DNA of 64,000 nt, from positions 1 through 64,000 of the forward strand of contig JANWJS010000027.1 of NCBI GenBank assembly GCA_025451845.1, read 5' to 3'. Every line of letters starts with the position of its first letter. Within the stretch, counting starts at the first letter, position 1. Under the pieces are notes generated by a model. That model was not told where the DNA came from, searched no databases, and worked only from the letters and a program-made list of their open reading frames with translations. Source of the stretch: Steroidobacteraceae bacterium (GTDB lineage: Bacteria; Pseudomonadota; Gammaproteobacteria; Steroidobacterales; Steroidobacteraceae). Made by a program: the position numbers and the translations under genes. Positions 39,288 to 50,250 of the stretch are shown here, in pieces.

Positions 39288-40939
39288 ATGCCGGCAACCG
39301 CCGCGACCTCACCCATTGCTTCCGCCGCTCGAGCCGATATCGCCTGGCGCGTCGTCGGCCTGCTGAACCTGTACCGGGTGCTGGTGCCGCTGGTGCTGGT
39401 CAGCGCGTTGTGGCTGTCCGGACAGCAGCTGGCGATGGTGCCGCGCCCAGGCCTCTTCCTCGTGGCCTGTGTACTGTATTTCACCGCGGCGGTGCTGCTC
39501 GTCATCGCGCGGCGGCTGCGCTGGTCGACGCTGCGGCTGGTGGCGATCGTCAATGCCAGTGTGGATTCCACCGCGATCGGCCTCATCCTGTACGCGAGCG
39601 GTGGCGTCTCCAGCGGCTTCGGCATCCTGCTCGTGCTGCCGGTGCTGGCCATGGCCACCCTGGCCAAGCACCGCGATGCGCTGCTGATCGCCGCCATGGC
39701 CGCGCTCGCCGTACTGGTGCAGCAGTTCTTCGTCGGCCTCGCCGCACCGATCCATTTTGCCGAATACACGACGGCGGGTGTGCTGGGCGTGGTGTTGTTC
39801 GCGATCGCGGTGCTCGCCTGGCCGCTCGCCAACCGCATCCGCGAGAGCGAGGCCACGCTGCGCCGCCAGGAGGTGGACCTCGCGAACCTGGCGCAGCTCT
39901 CGCAGTACATCGTCCAGCATCTGCGCGAGAGCATCCTCGTGGTCGACCATCAGGCTCGCATTCGCCTCATCAACGAGTCGGCGGCGCGCATGCTGGGCGA
40001 CGGCAATGCCTTCCCGGATGCCCTGCTCGGCGAAGTCTCGCCGCGGCTGCTCTACCTTCTCGAGCGCTGGCGGCAGAGCACCGGAGACACCGGTATTTTC
40101 CCCGCGATGGAGCAGACCTTCGTCGGCGCGGACGGGGCGCAGATCATCCGGGCGCATTTCGCGCCGCTCGGCACCTCGACACCCGCGCCCGTACTCGTTT
40201 TCCTGGAGGATACGAGCCTGATCACGGAGAAAGTGCAGCAGTCGAAGCTCGCGGCGCTCGGCAGGCTGAGCGCCAGCATCGCGCACGAGATCCGCAACCC
40301 GGTCGGTGCCATGAGCCACGCGGGCCAGCTGCTCGCGGAGTCGCCGCATCTCGAGCCGCAAGAGCGGCGGCTGACGGAGATCATCCGCAACAACGCCGAT
40401 CGGGTGAGCGGCATCATCGACAGCGTCCTCAGGCTCTCGCGGCGCGAGGAAGCACGTCTGGAGCGCCTGCCGCTACAGACCTGGAGCGAGGAGTTCGGCG
40501 AGGAGTTCGGCGAGACCATGCAGTGGCCGCGCGAGCGGCTGCGGGTGAGCGGCCCCGCCGTGGAGATCGAGGTCCGCTTCGACCCCGGCCAGTTGCGGCA
40601 GATCGTGTGGAATCTCTGCGAGAATGCCATGCGCTACGCGTATCCCGACCATCAGGCGCTCGGCGCCGACGCTGCCATCGAGATGCGCTGCGGCCGCCTG
40701 GTATCGAACGGCCGCCCCTTCCTCGAAGTGGCCGACCGCGGACCCGGGGTGGCGCGGGAGCACATGGACCGGATCTTCGAGCCCTTCTTCACCGGCGGCC
40801 GGGGGACGGGCCTGGGGCTCTTCCTGGCCCGGGAATTGGCCCAAACCAATGGCGCCACGCTGCTCTATGAGCCACGTCACGGCGGCGGCAGCGTTTTTAG
40901 GCTGGTATTCGCAGACCCTCGACGATGGGAGGTCGAGTC

Positions 40940-40943
<4 letters not shown>
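39288..40943 (+). CDS. pilS: PilS, membrane sensor histidine kinase of the type IV pilus regulon
   Basis: The 551-residue protein has about six N-terminal membrane segments (residues about 20-185, for example [16 protein letters not shown] and [19 protein letters not shown]). A PAS-like region ([21 protein letters not shown]) and HisKA domain with the phosphorylated His in [20 protein letters not shown] follow, then an HATPase domain ([35 protein letters not shown]). It phosphorylates PilR, whose gene overlaps its end. A TACAAT at 39276-39281 lies six bases before the ATG with no ribosome-binding site, suggesting a leaderless mRNA. Assignment to PilS rather than another kinase rests on pairing with the NtrC-type regulator and the nearby pil genes. 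Confidence 0.92.
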
Positions 40944-42328
<1,385 letters not shown>

Positions 42329-42348
42329 GCAACACCAATTCCGGACGT

Positions 42349-43026
42349 ATGACCATCACCGGACTCATCCATTTCTTGTGTCGCTCGGGGCGCCCGCAGC
42401 CAGGCATGCCTGCGCAGTCCCCCGACCTCGCCACTGCGCTGCGGACGATCGCGAATTTCATCCTCATCGCACTGTTCGTACAGCTTGCGTTGGACAGCGT
42501 CGAGCACTTCGTCTACGCGGCGACGCTCAGCTCATCCGGCATGCTGTTAGTGAACGGGCTGATCCTCGGACTCTTCCTCGGCCGCCGGCAGGCCAAGACC
42601 GAGACGACATCTCCCGCCCTCTGGCTGCTCGGCTATGCAGGCACCCTGCTGCCGCTTCTGATGCGACCGTCAATGCCCCCCGGCAGAGGCATGGCGGGTG
42701 CCGTCGTCGAGCTCGCGGGCTTGGCAATGCTCGCAGCGGCCCTGCTCTCTCTGCGTCGAAGCTTCGCCATCGTCCCGGCCAACCATGGCGTGCGCGAGGG
42801 CGGCTTCTATCGGCTCGTACGGCATCCTGTCTATCTCTCGGAGCTGACACTCCTGCTCGGAGTGCTCATCGCCAATCCGACCCTTTGGAACGCGCTGCTC
42901 TGGCTGATCGAGTGCGGCCTGCAACTCGCCCGTGCGCATGCTGAAGAACGACATCTCGCGGCAGATCCGCGCTACCTCGCTTACTGCGGACGAGTGCGGT
43001 ACCGATTCATTCCCGCAATCCTCTGA
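42349..43026 (+). CDS. Isoprenylcysteine carboxyl methyltransferase-like membrane protein
   Basis: The 225-residue protein has about five to six hydrophobic segments (ANFILIALFVQLALDSV; MLLVNGLILGLFLG; LWLLGYAGTLLPLL; VVELAGLAMLAAALLSL; LLGVLIANPTLWNALLWL). It has the family signature GFYRLVRHPVYLSEL with a later EERHLAADPRYLAYCGRVRYR. Eukaryotic members methylate prenylated cysteine; bacterial homologues have mostly unknown substrates. It begins 20 bases after pilR and may be read from the same transcript. Confidence 0.75.
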   Translation: MTITGLIHFLCRSGRPQPGMPAQSPDLATALRTIANFILIALFVQLALDSVEHFVYAATLSSSGMLLVNGLILGLFLGRRQAKTETTSPALWLLGYAGTLLPLLMRPSMPPGRGMAGAVVELAGLAMLAAALLSLRRSFAIVPANHGVREGGFYRLVRHPVYLSELTLLLGVLIANPTLWNALLWLIECGLQLARAHAEERHLAADPRYLAYCGRVRYRFIPAIL

Positions 43027-43125
43027 AGCTGCACATCAGCAGCTTTTCTTATAGTCTCCGAGCAGCTCTATTCGCGTCGGCCCTCGGCGTCGAAATTGGC
43101 TCGCGCGGGCCCCGGTTGCTCTCCT

Positions 43126-45246
43126 TCATCGGGGTGCCGGCGACATCGATATTACCTTCGCGTAATATCGCTCGTCCTGTCGGGTACAGGTGATCCGCGG
43201 CGTGCCCTTCTCGAAATCCCGCACGCTGCCAATATATTGCGCTGGCCCGCCCCTCGTCGGGTCGATGAAATGCACCCAGCCGCCACTGATCCACGCCGTT
43301 AGATTGGTATTCAGGTACCGCCGCGCCCAGATGTAGTTGTTATCCTTCTCGCCGTAGTAGACGGTCACCGGACGGGCAGGCTGGAACAGCCGTGGGCACG
43401 CATCCTCCAACCGGTCGAAGATGAGGTTTGCCCGGCTGGCGCTGCCGCCCATCTCAGGACGACTCGTGACGTGGGGCACGACGCGACACGCAGCCAAGTA
43501 GGCGGTATTCGGACGCGCGAGCGGCGCGCCGTGCAACCGCGCCACCGCACTGGGTGCAGATTTCGAAGAGTCGGTGATGGGATTGGGTTGAGGACCCGCG
43601 TCAGACACGATTATGGTCACGCAATCCCGTGTATCTGCGCGCAGCCCGAAAGGCTCCAAAGCATCGTCTGCGCCCGACACAGAGATAACCGGATGAGGAT
43701 CGCCCGGAATCTGTATCTCGGGCGCAAGCATCCGCAAATGGCGGCCATACCGCCGGATCAATGACTCCACCTTTTCCCCATTGACTCCCTGACGCACGAG
43801 CGGGAAGTCCCCCCCCAGATTCACGAAGCCGGAGCCCGGCGGCAAAAAGGGCGCGACGAAGGAATTGGATTGCACACCGTAACTGAGATACAGCGCGGGC
43901 GCGGTAGCCAGTTCCGCAGGCACACTCATCTCAAACCACGGCTTCCAGTCCCATGCCACGTAATCGCGGTAGTCCGTGCCGGTGTATAGCTGCAGGAACT
44001 GCGCACCGAACACAGCGATGAGCAGCCAATTGCGCGCCTTGGGCATCGAGGCGAGAGCCCGGAACACCAAGGCAACGCCGACCACCGCCGCAACGCAGCT
44101 CATCACGAGGAAATATCGACCGTTTCCAGAAGCCCGCAGCCAGAGCGTCCAGTCGACCAGAAGCCCGCAGCCGAGTGCGGCCAGTGCGCGCGTCGACCGG
44201 CTCTGCTCGTGAGAGACGACCGCCGCCGGCGAGCGACTCACCCATCCCCAGCCCCACCGAAGCAGGAGCACGATTGCAGCGACCACCACGAGGGCGTAGC
44301 GCAGGTCGGGCGCCTGTAACTCATCGTCCACCGTGAAGAGTGGTGCAACGATAGCAAACGGCCGCCAAAGCGCATCCCACAGCGAGTCCGGCACGAACCG
44401 ATAGTCCAGCATCGTCGCGGTCGGATATTGCGGCGAGCGGAATATGTTGTTGAGCAATGGGAAGACCGGGTTGCCAAAGTGCTGCTCCAGGCGAACGCCC
44501 CATGGAGCAGCCACGATCGCGAAGCTCATTGCCAATGCAACGCCAAATGCCAATGCATAACGAACGCGCGTCCGCCATGGGGTCGGCAGAAAGAGCAGAA
44601 CGACCAGTGCTGACACCGCATGCACTGAATTTGTAACCTTAAGCGCACTCGCTGCGCCGAGAAGCAATGCCGCGCAGATAATGCGGGACGGGCGGGGCGA
44701 GCGAACTGCGCGAATCAGCAGCAGCCAGCCCGCAAGTACCACCTCGGCGGTCGTAATATCCGCGTAGCTCGAGCCGAATTGATTGATGAGAATGGGATTG
44801 GCGAAGGTTAGTGTCACCGCACAGGCGGCCAACGCGAGTCGCGTCCGACCATCGTCACGGGGCGCAATCTCGAGCGCCAGTTCGTATGACAGCCAGAGAA
44901 TGGCGCTGTGCACCACGGCGAATATCGAGGCGACCGCGAGGGCGGGGAGGCCGCTCGTGGCCAGAGCGTAGAAAGGTGCGTAGCCGAACGGATTGAAGTA
45001 GGTCTGCGAGCCGGCAGGAAAGTAGTCCTGGGCGAAGCGGTTCTGCAAGGCGCTGAAGCCGGCGTAGAGATGATAATCCAGCGTGTCCCACCTCATATCC
45101 TTGCCCAGGAGAAAGCTGGTCACGAGCACGAGCACCGTGCAAGCAAGGTATACGTAGATGCGATGGGATGCGGCCGCTCGGCTGAGCGCGGCCGCCAAAC
45201 GGGCTTGTTGCCGCGGAAGCCTCAAAGAGGCTTCAACAGAGTCCAT
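43126..45246 (-). CDS. GT-C-type membrane glycosyltransferase, paralogue A
   Basis: The 706-residue integral membrane protein has about ten or more hydrophobic segments in its first 440 residues and a soluble C-terminal part. The first loop after segment one carries MRWDTLDYHLYAGFSALQNR. Such an acidic residue in the first external loop is where GT-C enzymes that use polyprenyl-phosphate sugars place their catalytic base. SYADITTAEVVLAGWLLL, FGNPVFPLLNNIFRSPQYPT and NGRYFLVMSC recur in both paralogues downstream. The soluble end contains GSGFVNLGGDFPLVRQGVNG and DRLEDACPRLFQPARPVTVY. The GT-C call is by architecture; donor and acceptor are unknown. Confidence 0.7.
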   Translation of the reverse strand: MDSVEASLRLPRQQARLAAALSRAAASHRIYVYLACTVLVLVTSFLLGKDMRWDTLDYHLYAGFSALQNRFAQDYFPAGSQTYFNPFGYAPFYALATSGLPALAVASIFAVVHSAILWLSYELALEIAPRDDGRTRLALAACAVTLTFANPILINQFGSSYADITTAEVVLAGWLLLIRAVRSPRPSRIICAALLLGAASALKVTNSVHAVSALVVLLFLPTPWRTRVRYALAFGVALAMSFAIVAAPWGVRLEQHFGNPVFPLLNNIFRSPQYPTATMLDYRFVPDSLWDALWRPFAIVAPLFTVDDELQAPDLRYALVVVAAIVLLLRWGWGWVSRSPAAVVSHEQSRSTRALAALGCGLLVDWTLWLRASGNGRYFLVMSCVAAVVGVALVFRALASMPKARNWLLIAVFGAQFLQLYTGTDYRDYVAWDWKPWFEMSVPAELATAPALYLSYGVQSNSFVAPFLPPGSGFVNLGGDFPLVRQGVNGEKVESLIRRYGRHLRMLAPEIQIPGDPHPVISVSGADDALEPFGLRADTRDCVTIIVSDAGPQPNPITDSSKSAPSAVARLHGAPLARPNTAYLAACRVVPHVTSRPEMGGSASRANLIFDRLEDACPRLFQPARPVTVYYGEKDNNYIWARRYLNTNLTAWISGGWVHFIDPTRGGPAQYIGSVRDFEKGTPRITCTRQDERYYAKVISMSPAPR

Positions 45247-45430
45247 AGCAGGCTCTCTCTTTCATGTCACGTCGCAGCGGTAGCGCGGGAGATTATGTCT
45301 GCCCCGCGAAGGCAGCGGTGTGACTGGCTCTGCAGAATTCCCTGGGGCGGACCGCCCGAGAGTTGCGAGGGCAGCTGCAGAATGCCAATTTGCGCTTGCA
45401 CCGGGACCCCCTTCGCCTCAGAGTTCCAGA

Positions 45431-45838
45431 ATGGACGGGCATTTCAGGCAGTTGTTGCGATTCTGCGCCGTTGGGGGCACTTGTTTCGGGCTGGGCCTCG
45501 GCGTCCTCGCGGGGCTGCATGAGCTGGCGGGCGTCAACTACCTGCTCGCGTATGTTGCATCGTTTGTCGTTGCGAATCTTGCCGGATACTTGCTCAACGC
45601 GCGATTCACGTTCCCCGCGGCTTCCGTGGATCACGCTGGAGCGGCCCGCTATCTCACCATCAACGCCCTGCTGCTCCTGGCCAACACGGGCGGACTGAAG
45701 GTCCTGGTCGACATGGCCCATATGTGGTACATCACTGCGGCGGCCCTGCTGGCGATCGTATACACGCCGCTCAGCTTCCTTGCGCAGCGCCTCATCACCT
45801 ACCGGCTGGGATTGCGTAGTCGCGCCCCGCAGATCTAG
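45431..45838 (+). CDS. GtrA-like membrane protein (polyprenyl-phosphate sugar flippase family)
   Basis: The 135-residue protein has four transmembrane segments and the GtrA-family opening FRQLLRFCAVGGTCFGLGLGVLAG. It continues with YLLAYVASFVVANLAGYLLNARFTF and ends YTPLSFLAQRLITYRLG. GtrA proteins are thought to flip bactoprenyl-phosphate-linked sugars in three-gene glycosylation systems. The ATG at 45431 begins the conserved domain; upstream sequence to 45320 is not membrane-like. It is flanked by GT-C genes on the opposite strand, and its stop overlaps that of paralogue B by four bases. Confidence 0.85.
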   Translation: MDGHFRQLLRFCAVGGTCFGLGLGVLAGLHELAGVNYLLAYVASFVVANLAGYLLNARFTFPAASVDHAGAARYLTINALLLLANTGGLKVLVDMAHMWYITAAALLAIVYTPLSFLAQRLITYRLGLRSRAPQI

Positions 45839-47949
45839 GGAGCGGAAAACAGCTTCGCGTGGTAAAGCTCGCCGTGCCTGCTGCAAACGAGCGGCAGGGG
45901 CGCTCTCGCCCAGTCGCTTTCCGTCCCGAGGTCATCGGGCCGACCTCCTCGAGCTCCGTCCACCAGCTTGATCGAGCCGTTCACGATGAATGTCGCGAGG
46001 TTGGTACCCGGATATTTTCTGATCCAGCGATACCCCTTATGGCTGTCTCCATAGACTTCGGTCGCCGGCCGCGGAGGTTGGAAGAGCCGCGGGCACGCAT
46101 CCTCGATGCGATCGAGCACTAGATTCGGCACGTGCTCCGCCTGCGCGAGAGCGGGCGCGACCCCCGGGGTGCTTACCGCCCGACACACCACGAGATATCC
46201 ATCGGGCGAGACCGGAATCCGCAGACTCCGGCCGTTGAGCTGTGGAATGCTGATGGGAAGGGTGCCTGGCAAAACCTTACGCCAACGATGACGCACGTCG
46301 TGAATAATGATCGTCGAGCAATCGCCGCTGTCCGCCCGCAACCCGAACGGCGCGAGGGTGTCATCGACGTGTGCGGCATCGGGAAGCCCGTGCCGTAGGG
46401 CAAGAGTGAATTCCGACTCCAGAACCGCAACCCGAATGTGGTTCGAATACCTGTGGATCAGCGCTTCGACGTGAGCGCCGTTGGCTCCATCCGGACCGAG
46501 CACATAGTCCCCTTCCAGGTTCACGAACGCGGAGCCGCTCGCGAGAAAGGGCGCCACGAAGGAATTGGACTCCTCGCCAATGGTGAGGAAAAGAGCCGGC
46601 TCGCGTTGGAGCGCGCGGGGAATCGAGACGTCGAACCAGGGTCCCCCATCCCATGCAGCAGGCAATCGGTAGGTGGCGCCAAAGGTCAGTTGCAGACCCT
46701 GCAAGACGAAGATCAGCGCCAGCACGTACCCGAGAGCCTTGGGTCGGGCTCGGAGGAGACGGAATGCGAGCCCCACTGCGAGGACAGCTGCGACGCACGC
46801 CATTGCGATGAAATACCGTCCGTTGCCGGAAACACTCAGCCAAAGCGTCCAGTCAACCAGAAAGGCACAGCCCAGCGCTGTCAGCCCGCGCCGGGCCGGA
46901 GCACCTTCAGCGGGCGCGGTTTCAATGGCGGCCCCTCGTAATCTCGACCATCCGTACCGCAAGAGCACCACAAGGGCCAGCATGAGCAGCAATGCATAGC
47001 GCAGGTCCGGCGCTGCATATTCATCGTCCACGAAGGTTACGGGTGCTGCCAGCTTGAAAGGGCGCCACAGCGCTTCGCGTATCGAATCCGGCACATAACG
47101 ATAGTCGAGGATGGGCGTCGTTGGGAATTGCGGCGAGCGAAAGATGCCGTTGAAAAGAGGGAAAAGCGGGTTACCGAAATGTCGCTGCAATTGCATCGCC
47201 CATGGGGCAGCCACCACGAGGAACCCGATCCCCATGGCCGCTGCGAAGCCGAGCCCGTAGCGCAACTTGCCAGGCCATCGGGTAGGCAGGAAGAGCAGCA
47301 GCACTAGAGCCGACAGCGCGTGTACCGAGTTCGTGAGCTTCAGGGCACTCACGGCACCGAGCAGCAGCCCGGCGCAGGCAAACCGTGTGGCGCTCGGCGA
47401 GTGCACTGAGCGGATGAGCAAGAGCCACGCGGCAAGCACGATCTCGGCCGTCGTAATATCCGCGTAGCTCGATCCGAGTTGGTTGATCAGAATGGGGTTT
47501 GCAAGAGCAAGCAGCGCAGCGCAGACACCGGCCGCGATGCGCGAGCGGCAGTCCACCCCGGGAATCACCGCAACGGCCATCTCGTAGGTAATCCATAGGA
47601 TGGCGCTTTGCGCCACTGCAAGAATCGAAGCGACGCAGAGCGCCGGTAATCCCGTCATGACGAGAGCATAGAACGGGACATAGATATAGGGATTCAGGTA
47701 CGACTGCACACCGGCGGCGAAGTAGTCCTGGCCGAAGCGATCATGCAGGGCGCTGAATCCGGCGTAGAAGTGGTAGTCGAGCGTATCCCACATCATCTCC
47801 TTGCCGAGTAGATAGCTGGCCAGGACAGCGAGCAGTGTGCACGCGAGGTAGACGCATGCCCGGGGTCGCGCAACAAGTGCGCCGCCAAGTGCCTGGAGCG
47901 CCGATCCGCGGCGCGGGGGCACGTGCGATGAATGTTCGGGGGAGGTCAT
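45835..47949 (-). CDS. GT-C-type membrane glycosyltransferase, paralogue B
   Basis: The 704-residue paralogue is colinear with A and C along its full length. Signatures are MMWDTLDYHFYAGFSALHDR in the first external loop, SYADITTAEIVLAAWLLLIR, FGNPLFPLFNGIFRSPQFPT, NGRYFIAMAC and, in the soluble end, FVNLEGDYVLGPDGANGAHV and DRIEDACPRLFQPPRP. All three share a membrane body of GT-C type with a roughly 250-residue C-terminal domain that I cannot assign. Its ATG overlaps the stop of paralogue C by four bases, so B and C form a coupled pair. Confidence 0.7.
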   Translation of the reverse strand: MTSPEHSSHVPPRRGSALQALGGALVARPRACVYLACTLLAVLASYLLGKEMMWDTLDYHFYAGFSALHDRFGQDYFAAGVQSYLNPYIYVPFYALVMTGLPALCVASILAVAQSAILWITYEMAVAVIPGVDCRSRIAAGVCAALLALANPILINQLGSSYADITTAEIVLAAWLLLIRSVHSPSATRFACAGLLLGAVSALKLTNSVHALSALVLLLFLPTRWPGKLRYGLGFAAAMGIGFLVVAAPWAMQLQRHFGNPLFPLFNGIFRSPQFPTTPILDYRYVPDSIREALWRPFKLAAPVTFVDDEYAAPDLRYALLLMLALVVLLRYGWSRLRGAAIETAPAEGAPARRGLTALGCAFLVDWTLWLSVSGNGRYFIAMACVAAVLAVGLAFRLLRARPKALGYVLALIFVLQGLQLTFGATYRLPAAWDGGPWFDVSIPRALQREPALFLTIGEESNSFVAPFLASGSAFVNLEGDYVLGPDGANGAHVEALIHRYSNHIRVAVLESEFTLALRHGLPDAAHVDDTLAPFGLRADSGDCSTIIIHDVRHRWRKVLPGTLPISIPQLNGRSLRIPVSPDGYLVVCRAVSTPGVAPALAQAEHVPNLVLDRIEDACPRLFQPPRPATEVYGDSHKGYRWIRKYPGTNLATFIVNGSIKLVDGARGGRPDDLGTESDWARAPLPLVCSRHGELYHAKLFSAP

Positions 47950-50081
47950 TGGCTCGCCCGCCGGGCCGTCGAGCCCGCGACGTTCACGAAGTAGCGCTCA
48001 TCATGCCGACCGCACTCGATGCGCAGGTGTGGATCGCCGAATTCCGCCGCGGGAGCTATGTACTTTGCGCCGCCACCTCGCAGTGGATCGATGAATGCCA
48101 CCCAACCGCGACTCACCCAGGCCGTGAGGTTGGTATTGAGATATCGCCGCGACCAGATCTGGTGGTGGTCCGCGTCGCCGAAGTATTGCGTCAGCGGCCG
48201 TGCGGGCTGAAAGAGCGCCGGGCACGCATCCTCCAGCCTGTCGAGAGCCGTCTCTGCCTTGTGCTTGCTGGCGGCGAGCCCGGCGAGTGGGCTCGGATAA
48301 GGCGCCACGCCGCAGGCAACGAGGTAGCCCGTTGTCGACTCGAGCACCTGTACGTCCCCCGACTCAGGCGAATTCGAGGAGCCGACGCGCTTCGTACGGG
48401 CGAACATCACATTTTGTCTGCCTTCGTCCGGAACCACGAACGTGAAGCAGGAGTTTGGGAGCGGACGCAACGCGAAAGACTGCAGCGCGTCGGCCGCCGC
48501 GGGAATGCCTGACACGACGGGAAGCCGCTTATCCTGCGCGCGCTCATCGCGCGCGAGAACCATCAGATGGGGCGAGAAGCGGCGCATGAGCGTCTGGATG
48601 TGCGCGCCATTGGCTCCGTCTGGACCCAGCGGATAGTCTCCGGCGATGTTGACGAACCCGGAGCCTCGCGGCAGGAACGGGACGATGAACGAATTCGACT
48701 GGACACCGTAGCTTAGGTAGAGCGCTGGTGTATGCGGAAGCGCAACCGGCACTTTGACCTGGAACCAAGGGCCGCCAACCCAAGGAATGTGATTGCGGTA
48801 TCCGGCACCCCAGCACAGCTGCAGCAGCTGTGCTCCGAGAACGGCCGCCAAGGTGTAAGTCCGCACTTTGGGTGCCGTACACAGTCGAAAGATCATGCTC
48901 ACGGCGAGCACCGCGGCGATGCAGGCGGCGGGCAAAAAATAGCGGCCGTTGCCAGATGCCGTGAGCCAGAGCACCCAGTCGGCCAGGAAAGCGCAGCCGA
49001 GCGCGAGCAGCGCGCGCCGACTTCGGACATCCAACACGCTTCGCGCCGCGGGTTGTGGAAGACGAAGACGTCCGCGGCGCCGCCATAGCCAGCGGAACAC
49101 CAGGAGGATCGATGCCGTGAGCAGCACTGCATAGCGCAAGTCCGGCGCCGCAAGCTCGTCGTCCACCATGTACACCGGCTTCACGATCTCGAGCGGCCGC
49201 GAGAGCGCCTCCGCAAGGGAGTCCGGGATGAATCGGTAATCCAGCATCTTGGCGGTCGGAAATTGAGGCGAGCGGAAGATGCCGTTCAGCACCGGAAAAA
49301 GAGGATTGCCGAAGTGCCGCTCGAGATGAACCGACCAGGGTAGGCAGACCACGATGAAACTGAGCGCGAGCGCTACCCCAAAGAGGCCGGCATAGCGAAG
49401 CTTCGCGGGCCAACGAGCCGGCACGAAGAGGAGCAGGATGCAGGCCGACACGGCGTGCACGCCGTTCGTGAGTTTCAGCGCGCTGGCTGCTCCCAGGAGG
49501 AGTCCAGCGAGGACAAAGTATTTGACGCTGGGCATCCTTACCGCGAGCAAGAGCAGCAGCCAGCCGCCCAGCACGAGCTCCGCGGTGGTGATGTCGGCAA
49601 AGCTCGAGCCGAACTGATCGAGCAGAATCGGATTGGCAAACGCGAGCAGAACCGAGCAGACGGTCATCATGAGCCACGCGCGCCGGTCCTCGTTGGGAGC
49701 CAGCTGCAGGGCGATCTCGTAGGTCAACCATAAAATGCCGCTCTGCGCGACGGCGAGAATCGAGGCGTCGAGGATGGCAGGCAGCCGCGAGCTCGCGAGA
49801 AGATAAAACGGCACGTATACATACGGACTGAAGTACGTCTGCGACCCGGCCGGAAAGTAGTCCAGGCCGAAGCGGTCGTGGAGGGCGCTGAATCCCGCGT
49901 AAAAGTGATAGTCCAGCGTGTCCCAGCTCATGTCCTTGCCGAGCAGACAGCTCACCCACAGCGCCAGTGCGGCGCACAAAACGTAGGTACACAGGCGGGG
50001 AGAGGACAATGCGCGGCTCACCACGCCCACCGGCCATCGCTTCTGGCGCGGAAGAACCAGCGAATCTTCTGCGGGCTTCAC
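47946..50081 (-). CDS. GT-C-type membrane glycosyltransferase, paralogue C
   Basis: The 711-residue third paralogue starts at a GTG (50081). It has MSWDTLDYHFYAGFSALHDR, SFADITTAELVLGGWLLLLL, FGNPLFPVLNGIFRSPQFPT, NGRYFLPAACIAAVLA and the C-terminal FVNIAGDYPLGPDGANGAHI and DRLEDACPALFQPARP. It is the first gene of the B-C pair. C-terminal domains of A, B and C diverge more than the membrane part, as expected if they share a lipid-linked donor but differ in acceptor or linkage. That reading is inference. Confidence 0.7.
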   Translation of the reverse strand: MKPAEDSLVLPRQKRWPVGVVSRALSSPRLCTYVLCAALALWVSCLLGKDMSWDTLDYHFYAGFSALHDRFGLDYFPAGSQTYFSPYVYVPFYLLASSRLPAILDASILAVAQSGILWLTYEIALQLAPNEDRRAWLMMTVCSVLLAFANPILLDQFGSSFADITTAELVLGGWLLLLLAVRMPSVKYFVLAGLLLGAASALKLTNGVHAVSACILLLFVPARWPAKLRYAGLFGVALALSFIVVCLPWSVHLERHFGNPLFPVLNGIFRSPQFPTAKMLDYRFIPDSLAEALSRPLEIVKPVYMVDDELAAPDLRYAVLLTASILLVFRWLWRRRGRLRLPQPAARSVLDVRSRRALLALGCAFLADWVLWLTASGNGRYFLPAACIAAVLAVSMIFRLCTAPKVRTYTLAAVLGAQLLQLCWGAGYRNHIPWVGGPWFQVKVPVALPHTPALYLSYGVQSNSFIVPFLPRGSGFVNIAGDYPLGPDGANGAHIQTLMRRFSPHLMVLARDERAQDKRLPVVSGIPAAADALQSFALRPLPNSCFTFVVPDEGRQNVMFARTKRVGSSNSPESGDVQVLESTTGYLVACGVAPYPSPLAGLAASKHKAETALDRLEDACPALFQPARPLTQYFGDADHHQIWSRRYLNTNLTAWVSRGWVAFIDPLRGGGAKYIAPAAEFGDPHLRIECGRHDERYFVNVAGSTARRASQ

Positions 50082-50250
50082 TCACACTCCTCACTTACGG
50101 AGCTCGCGAGACTTTCCGGCGGCAACCGCAGCCGACGATCGGCCGTACTGCCGCTCGTGGCGCGACGCGCGCATCAGTGCGGAATTATGTTCGCTCGGGC
50201 GCCGCAACGGGTGTGACTGGCTCGGCAGATCCGGCCCCCGGCTGCAGGCG

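Noticed and set aside
43126-50081. O-antigen ligase or polymerase (WaaL/Wzy) for the three large membrane proteins
   Set aside because: The first-loop WDTLDYH motif and a large soluble C-terminal domain fit GT-C transferases better; no Wzy-type large periplasmic loop between late membrane segments is evident. Not fully excluded.
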